A stretch of DNA of 64,000 nt, taken from the NCBI RefSeq assembly GCF_047948215.1, contig NC_134463.1, forward strand, positions 100,542,657 through 100,606,656, given 5' to 3'. The position numbers and the translations under genes are program-made. Every line of letters begins with the position of its first letter. Positions within the stretch are counted from its first letter, which is position 1. Source of the DNA: Lycorma delicatula (taxonomy: Eukaryota; Arthropoda; Insecta; Hemiptera; Fulgoridae). Under the pieces are notes generated by a model. It made no database searches and was not told the origin of the DNA. It worked only from the letters and a program-made list of their open reading frames with translations. Positions 13,278 through 25,500 of the stretch are shown here, piece after piece.

Positions 13278-13452
13278 CTTCTGTGGCGATAGATTATTAG
13301 TCATAAGTTCAGAATTTTCTATAATATTGATCGATGTGAAGACATTTCTTCCTCAGAATCCGTCATACTAATTAAAAAAAGGATAAACAGTGTAAAATAG
13401 AAACTTAGTTACCTATCGGTGTACTTTCAAATTAGCTTCTGCTTGCTAACTA

Positions 13453-13621
13453 CTTTTTTCATTTTTTTGTTATATCCGGGCCCACCGTTAGGTATTACTT
13501 CAGAAGATCAGATGAATTACATTTTTTGTAGCGTATGAAAATGCCATGCCTTACCGGAATTCACCCGCAGACCTCCGGATGAAAGGCCGAGACAATTCAG
13601 AGCGCCACAGAGCCTGGCCTA
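13453..13621 (-). mobile_element. tRNA-derived SINE with target-site duplication
   Basis: Read on the minus strand, the element starts near 13,621 with a tRNA-like head ('CTCTGTGGCGC...TCTCGGCCTTTCAT', box-A-like; 'GGGTGAATTCC', a decayed box B). It continues through AGGCATGGCATTTTCATACG and ends in an A-rich tail (poly-T on the plus strand near 13,453-13,470). The 11-base direct repeat CTTGCTAACTA flanks it exactly (13,442-13,452 and 13,622-13,632). Together these support a full-length SINE copied from an RNA polymerase III transcript and inserted by LINE machinery. A related fragment is at 19.76 kb. Confidence 0.85.
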
Positions 13622-13632
13622 CTTGCTAACTA

Positions 13633-15055
13633 TAAATCGCATTAAAATCAAACTAAAAAACAGCTGATACATTAAACAATACCAGCTTCTGACCGGTCAG
13701 GGATAGAAAAGAGTAGGCTTTTGATCTCTTGAATACACCTGCATAATCAAAATCTGTTTCGTAGTGACCCACATTATGATACAGATTCCAGCCGCGTAAT
13801 TCAAATATATTAATACAGCCGTGGAAAAAATAACGGTATCATCTTATTGGAAAAATTAAATATTAAACTCTAAACGTATTAAGTAAATATCATTTCCTAT
13901 TATTTTTTGTTTATTTTTTATTTTATTTGTTGTCGGTAATTAAATTGTTTTGAACGTAAATTAGGCTGTTAATAAAACTAACTTGGAGGTATCTGGATCT
14001 TTTATGTTACAAATTGCCGAAATCATTACTTTTCTTGGTAGGGTATACTTCCAAGCGCCCAAGAAAATTGCCATTTAAACCATGTTACTTTAAATATAAG
14101 CGTTATGAAGTAATGTTAATTAGCGTCATTTTACGTGAAGTAGCGTTAAGGTAAGCCATTAAAAATATGAAGATATTAAATAGAAAAAATACCAAAAAAA
14201 TAACTCATTATTAAAAATGGATTATTGAAAACGTTTTCGGTATATTTTTGTATACATATTGATTGGAAATGCAGAAAATTCAAGTTCGTACTTTTTAAAA
14301 TTAATATTATTTAAAAATTCAACGACATAGTTTTATTTATAATTTTTTTTTGTAAAAGAAAATTTTTTAATTTTGTTTTAAATAGATTGGAGAGATGATA
14401 GTTTTTACAACCGGTTCAATAATTTATTAAAAATGGCAATTGTAGCGTGATAAGGCCTTTATCGGTAAGTTGAACTCTTGTATTGTTTTCATCACAATAC
14501 TTCCAAACAAAATCAGTTCTTTTGTTTGGTTTGATAGTGTGAATATTTTTATTTTTTAAGAGCAAGTAACTATTCTTTGTAGCTAAGATTATGTACTCAT
14601 GAATATAAACACGATGATAATTTAATGTTATTATTTCTAAATAATATAATCGTGTATTAAAAATACGTATTTATTTTTATTTTTTATTTACATTTTTTTC
14701 TTGTTAATTCAATTCATTGAGATTTTATAAATAATCTCCTACCATGTATTAATAAATATGAGGTACTCGAAGTTTTATACGCTTGTTAAATTGTTTTATA
14801 TACACGAGTATATTAAAAAAAAAGTTCTGTGTAGGTGAATAAACTTATACGTTTTGTGTGTACCGTCCGTTGTTATTCTCTTAAAACCACGGACGGTTAT
14901 AAATAATTTCAAAATATAACGTGAAAAAAGACCGTGAAATTTCTTATCCCTATAAATAAGTTACCGTTTACATTCGATGTATATATACGAAATTGATTTA
15001 GGAACGACTGCGCATAATTTTATCGCAAACCGAAAGGCAAAAACAAAACCGGATA
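13633..15055. other. AT-rich DNA without recognisable genes
   Basis: No coding, RNA or repeat signal could be supported in this stretch. Confidence 0.45.
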
Positions 15056-15059
15056 AAAA

Positions 15060-15400
15060 GGCTCAGGAGTTCCGCGCATTTACGACAGATCCGTCTCTCT
15101 CGATACGCCACACCCCTGGTCTTATACAAAAGGGCAGTAAAATACGAGCCACTTGCCGTCGGGTCGGGCACAAGAGGCGGGCTGGCAGGAACGAGCGGTG
15201 AAAGAGAACGCGTGCTTGTGTGTGTAAGCGCGCGCGCGCCCGCGCCAGAGACCAGACCGAACGAGCGAGCAAGCAAAGCAAGTACGGGTTAGGTTATAGA
15301 CCTTGACTCACTTCAAACCCCATAAAAGTCGACCTTGACAATTTATGGCCGCAACGTTCCATGGGTTTTCATTAACATTATTTATGACCCTAATAATGGG
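15060..15400. promoter_or_regulatory. CpG-rich patch with clustered factor-like sites
   Basis: 15,060-15,290 is markedly richer in G+C and CpG than the surrounding DNA (for example GCGCGCGCGCCCGCGCC near 15,228-15,245). Directly after it lie two copies of GACCTTGA (15,299-15,306 and 15,331-15,338; the complement TCAAGGTC is the core recognised by Ftz-F1/ERR-type nuclear receptors). Three TTTATG(G/A)-type sites follow (TTTTATGG inverted at 15,320, TTTATGGCC at 15,342, TTTATGACC at 15,381), the type bound by Caudal/Abd-B homeodomains. This looks like a promoter or enhancer. The open frames crossing it on both strands are Arg/Ser-rich products of the GC bias and are not called. Confidence 0.4.
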
Positions 15401-15792
15401 CTTGATAGTAGCATAGTAGCCTGTTATAGTACAAACACTACTACGCATTACCCTTATACAGATACTGCATTCTAACAGCACTGCTTTCGTTCTATAGCAT
15501 AATTTAACTTTAACAACACAATCGTCTTCCATTTTACACATTCTTCTTCGACAAGCCTCTCATCATTCCTTTTTATACTTCCTATATTTAATCTCTTCCT
15601 GTTTACAGCAAACAATCGATTTTACGGTTTATAATTTTATAAAGCTACATTTATTTATAAAATTTGCCAAAGGAATAGAAAATTTTATTAAACTTGTTAT
15701 TTTTTCATAATTAATTTATCCTACGTCAAGATATGCATACGTTTAAAAACAGAATATTTGAAACTTATTTAATTTTTATTTCTTTGAGAATA

Positions 15793-15866
15793 GGCCGACG
15801 TGTTAGTTTAACGGTCGTAATACCTTCTCATTATTTTGTCTTGAGTTCGAATCCCAGCATCGGTCA
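15793..15866 (+). tRNA. tRNA-like sequence, probably a pseudogene or SINE head
   Basis: A 74-base segment with GGCCGAC at its start and ATCGGTC-A at its end forms six of seven acceptor-stem pairs. It has a good box A (TTAGTTTAACGG) and a good box B (GTTCGAATCCC). GTAAT/ATTAT can form an anticodon stem, but the loop is one base too long and the T-stem has a mismatch, so no anticodon can be assigned confidently. It is most likely a decayed tRNA or the tRNA-derived head of a SINE. Confidence 0.45.
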
Positions 15867-15869
15867 GTT

Positions 15870-17155
15870 TTATTTCATATATTCTATTGATTAGTCATCA
15901 TTTATTCCAACCTATACTGTTTATATGAATATATAAATAAATAACAGTGATAAACCTGTTACGAAAAATAAACTAGATTAGTAAAACTAATTTTTTCCTT
16001 TCATTTTAAGACTTTTCTCCCATCAATTTACTTTATCGTTTACTCATATTAATTTTGAATCCAGGTAATTTTCAATTTTATAAACAAAAAAAAAACATGC
16101 ATCAAAAACAAAGGAAAAAATCAACGATAAGGTAACTTGTTTACGTTGATAAATACAAAACCTCGTAAAGTTGGTTTATATGTAAAATATCTACATTGAT
16201 ACTGAAAATCAGCAAGCTTATCTAAAGTTAAGTAATTCTTTAAATCGCTTATGTAAATTGATAACTGAAAAAATCGAGATCTTTTTTAAAGAATTAAGTA
16301 AACATATATCTTATCCGGCAACTCATTAGAACTTCGTGGTAAGAGGCGACGAAGTCCACGAATTACGTCTACAGTTCTAAACATGACCTAACCTAACAGT
16401 GAAATGAAAACAGGATAAAATAATAAGCGTGAAAACATTATATTTCAGTTCAATTAGATTAGTAATAAAGAATACTTTCAAAAAATACCTCGAATTTTGT
16501 TAGACAACATTTTTTTTCCATTTGATGAACCGCGGGACTCGAATACGTCATTTTATTAATTTTTTTTAATGTACCTTTACGAATCGCGCCACTAGATAGC
16601 AGTACTTGATAGCACTAGATAGCAAACAAAAACTTGATAATGTACTTGAAATAATAAAATTTAAAAGAAAATGTACTATAGCTTGTTTTAATAGTAAATG
16701 AAAGTACTGAAGATGAAACAATTTTTTTAATTCCCATCACTTCTTTAAAAAAAATAAAAATAAGAGTGTTAGTTTACAAGAGATTATACTAGTTTTATTA
16801 AAAAAGGAATAAATAAAACAGAAATTAATTCGATTGTTAAAATCGAATTTAACCATTAAAATCGAGGGTTACACTTACAAAGAAATAAGTGCAATATTAT
16901 ATCACGGATAACCGTTTCGTAAAGTTCATTATACTAGTTAAATTAAAAAAGGAAAAATATGGTATGAAGTGAATAATACGACTATCAACAAAAAAAATTG
17001 TCCGTGAAATTGAATTTGTTTTAAGGCAATAAATGTTAATATTAATAATAAATGTTAATATTAATAATAAACCCATAAGATAAAAATCAGTAATTAATAA
17101 AAAAATAAAAGAATAATCTAACAAAATACAGTGATATAAAAAAAAACAATGAAAT
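15870..17155. other. AT-rich DNA without recognisable genes
   Basis: Only low-complexity A/T-rich text. CACTAGATAGCA is repeated near 16,590-16,625. No coding signal. Confidence 0.45.
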
Positions 17156-17156
17156 T

Positions 17157-17736
17157 TTAAACCGTACGGTAAGAGTCTCGCAGATATCATTTCTTCCGCT
17201 CAAACAACAAAAATTTCTGTAATATAAATAAAACTGTTAACAAAACGATCCTTTTAATATCAAAAAAGGTAAGACATTACATTTCTATTATCAAAATCTG
17301 TTATTAATTGAGAATTTTCTTTAAAAGAAAATGCATGTTAAAAGAAACATTTGTTACAAAACTCTTTATGGTCCGATTTCAGTTATAAATAATACTCGTA
17401 CATATCACATTTACAGAAATAATACAATTCTGATTATTCCTAGTTTAATAAATGAAATAGGGCCGGTAAGAGTTTTGTAACAAATTTTTATTTGTTTTGC
17501 TTATTATATGGAATGCTTAAATATTGTTTCTTATCTATTTTCTATTACATATATTTAACATGTATTTTTTTTAAAAGAAAATTCTCAATTAATAAGATTT
17601 TGGTAACAGAATTGTAGTGTCTTACCTTTTATGATATCAGTATCATTTTGTTAAAAACAGTTTTATTTATATTACAAAAAGTTTTGTTTTTTGAGCGGAA
17701 GAAATGATATCTGCGAGACTCTTACCGTACGGTTTA
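17157..17736. mobile_element. Foldback element with long inverted arms
   Basis: About 580 bp whose two halves are inverted copies of each other. The tips are TAAACCGTACGGTAAGAGTC at the left and its complement at the right, and the tip contains the perfect palindrome ACCGTACGGT. Arm symmetry continues inward through TATCATTTCTTCCGCTCAAA, a GGTAAGACA motif, TTAATTGAGAATTTTCTTT and GTTACAAAACTCTT, leaving a small loop near 17,380-17,460. No transposase is present. A target duplication could not be identified with confidence. It is a foldback/MITE-like non-autonomous element; the superfamily is unknown to me. Confidence 0.85.
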
Positions 17737-17766
17737 CAATTTTAATATAATTTTTTTTAATTTAAA

Positions 17767-18745
17767 TATACAGAATGACTGACAAAAATCTAATAAATTT
17801 CAGGATATGTTCTACTAGAGAAAATAAAGTAGAAAGTGCATAAAACATAGCCTCGCAAAAGAATCGTTAGCGTTTCGTCTTTTAAAACAATCAGAGCGAA
17901 ATATTTCACCCTGATTTTTGCTCCTTCTTTAATATTGAGCCAGACTGTAATACTCGGGATAAAATGAAAGGGTAAATTTAGTGATTTTAGGAAAATTTGA
18001 CCTGAGAATTGAAAAATAAGTTCCAGAACTGTATTTTTACTAGATTTTGTAAGATCTTGGGGAAAAGACAAGAAATTGGGGTTGAAAAGAACATTATTTT
18101 ATATTTGGCGTAAAGTAACTTTACTAAATGCGTTACAAACACGTTAAGTTTATTTAATTATTTGTAATTTGGTTTTATTGCTTGTATTTTTTTAATTTTT
18201 TAACATAATAATTGTTTTGTTTTAAAATATTGAAAATTTTGCTTAGTTAAAATATGTCATATTTTGATGATTTGTTTTAAATAAACTACGAAATCCCTAC
18301 ATTTGTATTTAGTTTCTGTAGACTATTTTTATATAATTTTACTCATAATAAAATTCTGTACAGTTTCGTTAAAACATTTAGGTATTTATTTCCATTTAAC
18401 ATAGTTATTTTACATGAAACATAAAATATTAAATTTTTCTACTCAATCTTTGGTTTGTTTACCCAAAATTTCTTAAAAACTACTAAAAATATAATCCTAG
18501 GACCATTTTTCTCAGTTTTACGAATGAAATTTTGTTTAAAACTGCTATTTACCCCTTAATTTGGGTCCCAAGAGTAACAGTCAGGTTTAGTTTTACCAAA
18601 GACGCAGAAATCAAGGCAAAATGTTTCGGCAGTCGACACTCGCTAACGAAATATTTCCGAAGCTATGTTGAACTTTCTTCTTTATTTTTACTATTATAAC
18701 ATGCCCCGAAAGTTTGTTATATTCTTCTCGAATCACTCTGTGTAT
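17767..18745. mobile_element. Long-TIR foldback element, copy 1
   Basis: Starts TATACAGAATGACTGAC (17,767) and ends GAATCACTCTGTGTAT (18,745), which are diverged complements. Inverted symmetry continues inward: the GTTCTACTAGAG-AAAATAAAGTAGAAAGTGCA block near 17,810-17,840 pairs with the CTTTCTTCTTTATTTTTACTA block near 18,670. A second copy with the same internal landmarks (GGATAAAATGAA, GGTAAATTT, GACCTGA-AA-TGA, CAGAACTG) occurs at 38.24-39.15 kb. It encodes no protein; the minus frame 17,790-18,071 runs through an arm and is not a gene. It lies only ~30 bp from the previous foldback element. Confidence 0.75.
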
Positions 18746-19169
18746 TCTTGCTTAAAAATTAATTTTCTTTTACTCCTTTATATTTTTTCTTCCTGCAGTT
18801 CAGCGATTTTACAGAGATATCTGCTTCGTCAGAATGTATAAGTGGAATATTAGTTTAAAAACATTACTAAAGCAAAGTAATAATATAGAAATATGTCTAT
18901 AATCTCAATCATTGATATAAAATCATCAATCTGGGTAGAGAACGTTAATTTATATCCGTGATTAAGATGGTAAATACACATCTTTCTATTATTAATATAA
19001 ATTTACTCGCATACGTTTCTGTTCTGACGAAGCAGAGATTTCTGCAAAAACGCTGAACGTAGAGAAAAATAAAAAATATCAAAGTAAAAATTAATTTTAT
19101 CCTTCTGTTAGGGTAAAATTTGCAGCAAAGAAAAATTTTTTAAAAATGAAGAAATTTACTTTGCGACTC

Positions 19170-19615
19170 TTTAGACAAAGAATTAAGAATGAAACTAGCA
19201 AAGAGCTATATATAGAATGCAACATTTAATGGTGCGGAAAAGGAGAATAAAAGAAGATTAGAGGTCATTGAAATTTGGATGTGGAGAAAAATAGATGTAA
19301 TATGGAAAGATAAATTAAGAAATGAAGTAGTGTTGTGAAGGATTGGGAAAGAAAGGCAAATGCTTAAAAAATGTAAGGAGAAAAAATAAAAATTGGCTAG
19401 ACAAATGATTAGATGAGAATCCCTCTGAAGACTGCGATTGAGAGAATGTTGATGGAAAGATGAACAAAGAAGAAAGAGGTATCATATGATAGATTCAATT
19501 AAGATCGAGAAGATATGATGACACGAAGGTTGGCAAAGAATCATGAATCATGGAGGACTATAAACTGAGGACCTGCTATGTAAACTGAAGACTTGCCAGA
19601 ACGCTAAACAGAATT
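19170..19615 (+). pseudogene. RTE-like LINE relic, C-terminal part
   Basis: Broken frames resemble the C-terminal region of RTE-type polymerases: 'RRLEVIEIWMWRKID', 'RNEVVL', 'RIGKERQMLKK', 'ERGI', and a 'WRTI'-like end followed by ACTGAGGACCTGC. Stops and small deletions are frequent. The order parallels the C-terminal block of the RTE copy at 5.4-5.86 kb, so this is an older relative. Confidence 0.6.
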
Positions 19616-19755
19616 GACAATATATGTATGTATTTTATTAATTTTTTTTATGATGCGTTTCCATAACTTTAGCTTTTTATTGTACGATTTACAAGAATCT
19701 ATAATTTAGTATTATTTTAGTATGAAATTTTGGATAAATTTTTGTGTAAATGAAT

Positions 19756-19876
19756 ATTTTTTTTTTTTATCATTAAAAAGCGAGCATCAACAGCTATGGC
19801 CATTAGTCCGGTGGAAATTTGTAGCGTATGAAAGAGCTATACCTGACCGGGATTTGAACCTGGGACCTCCGAGTAA
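19756..19876 (-). mobile_element. SINE fragment
   Basis: On the minus strand: GGTCCCAGGTTCAAATCCCG (box B) and then GGTCAGGTATAGCTC and TTTCATACGCTACAAA, shared with the SINE at 13.45-13.62 kb. The 3' part differs (GGCCATAGCTGTTGATGCTC), and a poly-A tail follows (poly-T on the plus strand, 19,756-19,769). The tRNA-like head is truncated at about 19,876. Confidence 0.7.
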
Positions 19877-20169
19877 ATAAAATATATATTTCTTTACTTT
19901 AATTATTATAATTCATTTCGTCAATGTAATAACCAAATTATTTATTTGAGTGAAAAAATAAAAACTCCTTTCTATTTTATTGAAAATGAATGTTTAAAAA
20001 CATCTTAGTTTGTGTCCATAAAATAGTTTTCAAATGCTTTTAATATTTACACTTCCATTTATCTTAAAAAAAAAAAACATTAATGTCAAAAATCTTAGGA
20101 CATTAATTTTTTTATTAGATTCTAATTAACAGCAAATCCTTGTTTGGCGGCGATGTAGATGTAACAATA

Positions 20170-20287
20170 AACAATACACTTATTTCACTTAACTCGGCAG
20201 GTATAATAAACTTTTACTTTTTTGAATTCACTAATTTAATAAAAATAAAACTTTATACCTGCCTGGTTGTGCAGTAAGTGTATTGTT
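20170..20287. repeat. Imperfect ~118-bp hairpin
   Basis: The left arm begins AACAATACACTTA and includes GGCAGGTATAA. The right arm ends TAAGTGTATTGTT and includes TTATACCTGCC. The arms are ~40 bp with an A/T-rich loop. It could be a small MITE or foldback element. Confidence 0.75.
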
Positions 20288-22180
20288 AAGTACTCCTACG
20301 TGTCCCTTCATACGAAAAGTATCTTGAATAATTTATTTTTATTACCATATCAATGACTCAGTCTGTGATCTGTTATATTTTTTTTTTATTCGTTAATAAT
20401 AAATTAAATAAGAAAGCTCATAAAGTCAATTCAAACAATTCAACATGTTTTGGTTTCATATTAACCAGTTTTCAGTAAGACTGAATAAAAATAATTATTC
20501 AGTCTCGTTAATCTCAGTTTGATTTAATCTTTATATCACCCTTAACAATTATTAAAATGATAATAATCAAGACTTTCTACTAAAATTGACCATTTTTCAC
20601 TCATCCATGAATAAATTGAACGATTTATAAAAAAAAACATCTAATAGACTGATCTCAATTCATACACTCCTTTAAACTTATTTCCGTCAGTATTAATAGC
20701 CCGATAAATTAATCTACATTTGATTACCTTTTTACTTTCTCGTTACAACTATGATAACGAGAACAATTTCCGGTTTCTATTATAACTAGATGCAATTGTA
20801 ATTCTACGGTCATTTAAAAATTATAATAATAAAACAGGTTCTAAGAAAAGAAAAGAAAAGAAAGTACTGATGAAAAAAGAACAATTTACGTTAACTGTTA
20901 AAAAAATATTGCGTTCACAGATGAATTTGTAAATATCTGAAAAGCCTGTGATCGTTAATCCATGTTTAATTCTAAATTTCAATTGCACGCATCATCTGCT
21001 TCAATAAAAAAAAATTAGAACATCTTTGTTACAACCAGTCAGCTAGTTCTACCTCTTATTGAAGATTTCCTTTTATTACAGCCTATATTATTTTATTAAA
21101 TATTGATTAATTACTATAACTGACCGATACTGAACGATATATTAGCTGATAGTGTTCTGTGCTCTTTTGTTTGCAAAAAAACTCTATATAAAAAAATACA
21201 TTTTACGCGTTTGAATATATACCCGGTGTGTTAAGAATGAATTAAAGCAACTGCTTTATTTATTCATCAGTTCTGATTAAAATATTTTAAATTATACGTG
21301 AAAATGTTTTCATACTTCGTAAGGGTTTTTTGATGGTGTGTTTACAAATAATTTTGAGGATGGGAAAACTTACTACTACTGATTCGATGGGCAGCCATTC
21401 CACCCATCCTAATTTATTTTTATATTGAATTATGAACTTTAGAATTATTTATTTAAAAAAGATTTTCTATTTAAATCAACGAACCTACAGTGATTTTAAG
21501 AATTTTTTATACTTTATCATAAAATTATCACAGCAAATGTATTCTCTGAAGTTTCTGTCGTTATTCTCAATAATTTAGTACAAATTTAGCACTAACTAAA
21601 CAATATTTTAATAAAATTATAAAATATTCTCATAATAATTAAAATAAAATTATTTTTCCATCGATGGTTCAATTTTGGTAAGATTTATTCATTGCAATTT
21701 TATATTCTATCTGTCGACCGATTAATTAGTGTGATATCTAGAAATTATTCGGATATATAGAGCAACCTCCTTGATTTAGGGATCAAAGATAGCCGTGGTT
21801 TTGATTTCAACTTGATATTCTTCGAGCTCTGTAAATTGATAATAAGATTGATTTTATATCATCTGAAAATAATGCAAAAACTGATTGGTATTTGTAACCA
21901 GAACCTCCTGAATGCAAAACAAACTCACTACTACGTTATCATAAATATTATAGATAAAATAGAAGATAAGTCATTGAAAACTTAACCTTCTGTTTTTAAT
22001 TAAACTAAACTAATTTATTAATCAATCTTTAATCTAGCAATATAATATTTGTAAAACTCTAATTAATGCAAAAAATCTTTGTCATTCTTTTTTTAGGTAG
22101 TTCTTTTTTAATTCCTTTAAGATGTAGCTTAAAGGAGAGAACAGATTCCATTTTTATGAAAGAAACTATGCAATATTTTC
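20288..22180. other. AT-rich DNA without recognisable genes
   Basis: No coding or RNA signal was seen up to the left LTR of the BEL/Pao relic. An AAAAG tandem run of about 20 bases lies near 20,845. Confidence 0.45.
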
Positions 22181-22480
22181 AAAAACCTACTTTTTATTCT
22201 TACTTTTAATTAAATCGTAAAAAGTAAATCTGGAGAATAATTCATCATATCTTGATAATTATAAACCTATCTAAAATTTTAAACAACGTAACAAATTTTT
22301 TTGTAGAAAGAATTTGTATGGTGGGCGGACTGTAAAATATTAAAATAATATATGTTCAATTTGAATTATTTACACAACCGGCAATCCTATAAGATTCATA
22401 AGCTAAGCAATTAAAATGTATGTCAGTAATTGTTCATAGAGATTGATCCACCGGAAAGGGTATGTATTAAATTTGTAACA
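22180..22480 (+). repeat. Probable 5' LTR of the BEL/Pao relic
   Basis: Aligns in order with 26,390-26,760: AACCTACTTTTTATTCTTAC, then TATCTAAAATTTTAAA, then AGAAAGAATTTGTATG, then TGTAAAATATT, then CAACCGGCAATCCTATA. The matching motifs in the downstream copy are AACCTACATTTTTTTATTAT, TATCTAAGTTTAAA, AGAAAGAATTTATATG, TCTAAAATATT and TAACCGGCAATTCTGTA. Boundaries are approximate because the copies are strongly diverged, which implies an old insertion. Confidence 0.55.
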
Positions 22481-22569
22481 AGTAATTTTAATATTGTGAT
22501 ATTTAATATATCCAACAATCAATATTTCAACAATCATTCACTTGATTAGTAGAATTATTATTATTATTC

Positions 22570-25500
22570 TTGTAAACATGCCTTATGTTTTAGAAAATAC
22601 ACAAGCGGCTTTAACGACATTGAATAGTAAACGTACGGTTGTTAATCATCCATTACTAGGATTTAAACTTGTATTAGCAAATTTTTAACCCGCTAATAAA
22701 TGACAGATATTCATCGAAAGTCGTTTTCAAGAACTGTCGCAAAGGTATGATACATAACATTAATCTAAAAACGAAGAACTAAATTCTAATGAAGATGTTG
22801 CAAAGGACAGGATCCAAATTGAAGATACTTACTTATCTTAGAATTTAAATTAAATGAATTTATCGATTGTTATACTTCTGATAACTCAATCTCAAATCAG
22901 AGTATATCTCACACTTTAGCCAATCCTAACCGATTGCCACCGATCAAACTACCATCATTTATCGAAAATATTTTTGAGTGACAATATTATTTTATTATGT
23001 TTAACGATTTGATTAATTCTAGAAATGATCTCTCTTATATTTAAAGGTTTCAAATAAAAAATCTATCCATCGTAAATGATAATTATTAAGTAGCAATTAC
23101 TTTATTAAAAAAATAGATTTAGTAATAGACTAAACCATCATACGTAGAATATTCTTGAGATGAATTCAATTCAAATGCAGTCTTTGTCTATTATTTTTCA
23201 ATTTATTGAAAAGATTGTCTTTCTTGCAATTCTAATTTTAAAAGCTTAATTGAATTTCTTGAGAGTATAAGACAATTTCTGAACAATGTAACTGTTAAAT
23301 CGGATTTTAAAACAGTGTGTTACTCATCATCCAACAACTCACATAAATTTAATGTTACAACGATGGGTACTAAAACAACTTACAAAAGTACACCAGTACA
23401 ACTCACAAAATCAAGCAACTTGGTTATCACAAAAAGTCATTTTTTTGTCATTCAAATCACTCTATATATATATATAAATGTAAAACGTGTATAAAACTAT
23501 ATATCGATGGTCTCCAAGAATTTCTAACAAAAAAATGTTGTTTTATTTTAAGTATTGTTTACGTCCTGGTCGTTTTATTAAGTATTGTCTCAGTAAATAA
23601 GTACGTCAAATGTTCGAGAAGACATCATTTTTTAATTCATGAAATAGTTGGGAAACAAACTTCACACAAAACATAATTCGAAATGAACATGGAAGATTTG
23701 TAGTAACACTCTCTCGTAAGCCAGAAATGAACCTTGGTGATTCTCTTAACATTGCCAAGCAAAGATTTTTACGTTTGGAAAGTAAGCTTAATATTCTTGA
23801 GAGAAAGTAATCTTACTGTCAAAGAATATTCTGATCTCATTTATGAATCTTTAAATCAAGGCTATACATCTGAATTGAAATCACATGATTGGTTAACTTC
23901 AGATTCAAACATCTTTTACTTACCTCATCATCCTGTATTAAAGAAGTCAGGTTTAAAAACTAAACTACGAATTGTTTTTGATGATTCAGCTAAATTTTCA
24001 AATAGTTTGTCCCTCAATGACACATTACTAGTTAGTACTTTGTTCAGTTTTCTCAATAATCTGTAGATTTAGACTACATAATTATATTGTCACTGCTGAC
24101 ATAAAGAAAATGGATGATTTATTGTTCCAATGGCAAGATCTGTTCAGCCAATTAAGATTAGTTTGCAACATTATCGTTAATAGATATATTAAGAATAATA
24201 GTTTTATTAAATCGTTTCAAATTCATGGATTTGCTGATGTATCACTCAAAGGTTACGCGAGTTGTATGTATGTCAGAATCATTTATTCTAATGGAAAAAC
24301 TTCATCTAATCTACTCTGTTCAAGTCTAGGGTTACACCACTTTAAAAGATCTCTCTACCATGACTTGAGTTATGTGCTTGTTTACTACTAACTCGTTTGA
24401 CTAATCAAGTGCACTCGCATCGATGAAATTCATTTGTATTCCGACTCCACTATAGCACTTCAATGGATTCATAGTGAATCACCAAGGTGGAAGGTATTCG
24501 TTGCTAATATAGTTTCAGAAATTCAATAGTGTAATGCCAAATAATAACACGTCAATTCATTTTAAAATCCTGCTGATATCCTATCGCGAAGTTGATTTAC
24601 TGATTTTACTCTAAGTGTGATATTGTAGTACGTAAAGGAATTCAATTTTCGTTTGCTTTTACGTTACTCAAAAATATTACGGAAGATTTTTCGTCATCAG
24701 CAAGATTAATTCGTAACTTAAGCTATTGCTTCTGATTCATTAATAATGCTAAATCAGATTATTCTGAAAAAATTATTGGTACATTATCCGTTAAGGAATT
24801 AAATGATACTTACTGTTTACGAAAACAAATTCAATTATCACAGTTAAAGCGTTTTATTTTAGAAATTGGCGACATTCAATTTGAACGATAGATTTCATTT
24901 CGATCCATTTATAGAGTCATCAGGTATTCTTAGTGTAGGGGGTCGCCTTCAGAGTTCCAAGTTATCCTGTAATAATAAACACCAATTTAACTTTCGTCCT
25001 AACCCACACGTAACAAAATTAATAATCTTAAGCGAACATTTACATCTTTTACATGACGGCATTCAATTAGTTTCTCTACGTGAAAAATGTTAGATTATCA
25101 ATCGTAAGATCATTATTTAAAAACTTATAAAACGCTTTCGCTTTAGTGCTAAAAGATTAAATCAACAACTTGGTAAATTACAGTACGTTCGAGTTACTCC
25201 GTCTAAAGCGTTCGTTCTTTTGTTGCACTGTCGATATTGGTGGTCTATTAATGATTGGAATGGTGGGCAGATATCAAAGGTCATATCAGAATATTACACA
25301 TGCTTATTCATATACCTTTCAACTAAGGCTATACATCTGTAAATAGTATCCGGTTTAACATGGGGAGCATTTAATGCCGTATTGACAGGCCTTAATTCTC
25401 GTACAGCTATTCCAAATAAATATTTTCCGATAACAGAACAAACTTAAAGGCCGCAAACAAAATTCCCCATGAAGTTTTTATAGTATTTAAATCAAACAAC

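Noticed and set aside
14977..15281. Overlapping Arg/Ser-rich frames on both strands
   Set aside because: They arise from the CpG-rich composition; both strands are open at once and neither product resembles a protein family.
16380..16410. CCTAACCTAAC considered as telomeric TTAGG repeats
   Set aside because: Only two units occur, without an array.
16897..17190. A 97-codon minus-strand hydrophobic frame
   Set aside because: It runs from A/T-rich DNA into the arm of the 17.16-kb foldback element and has low-complexity Ile/Leu/Phe content.
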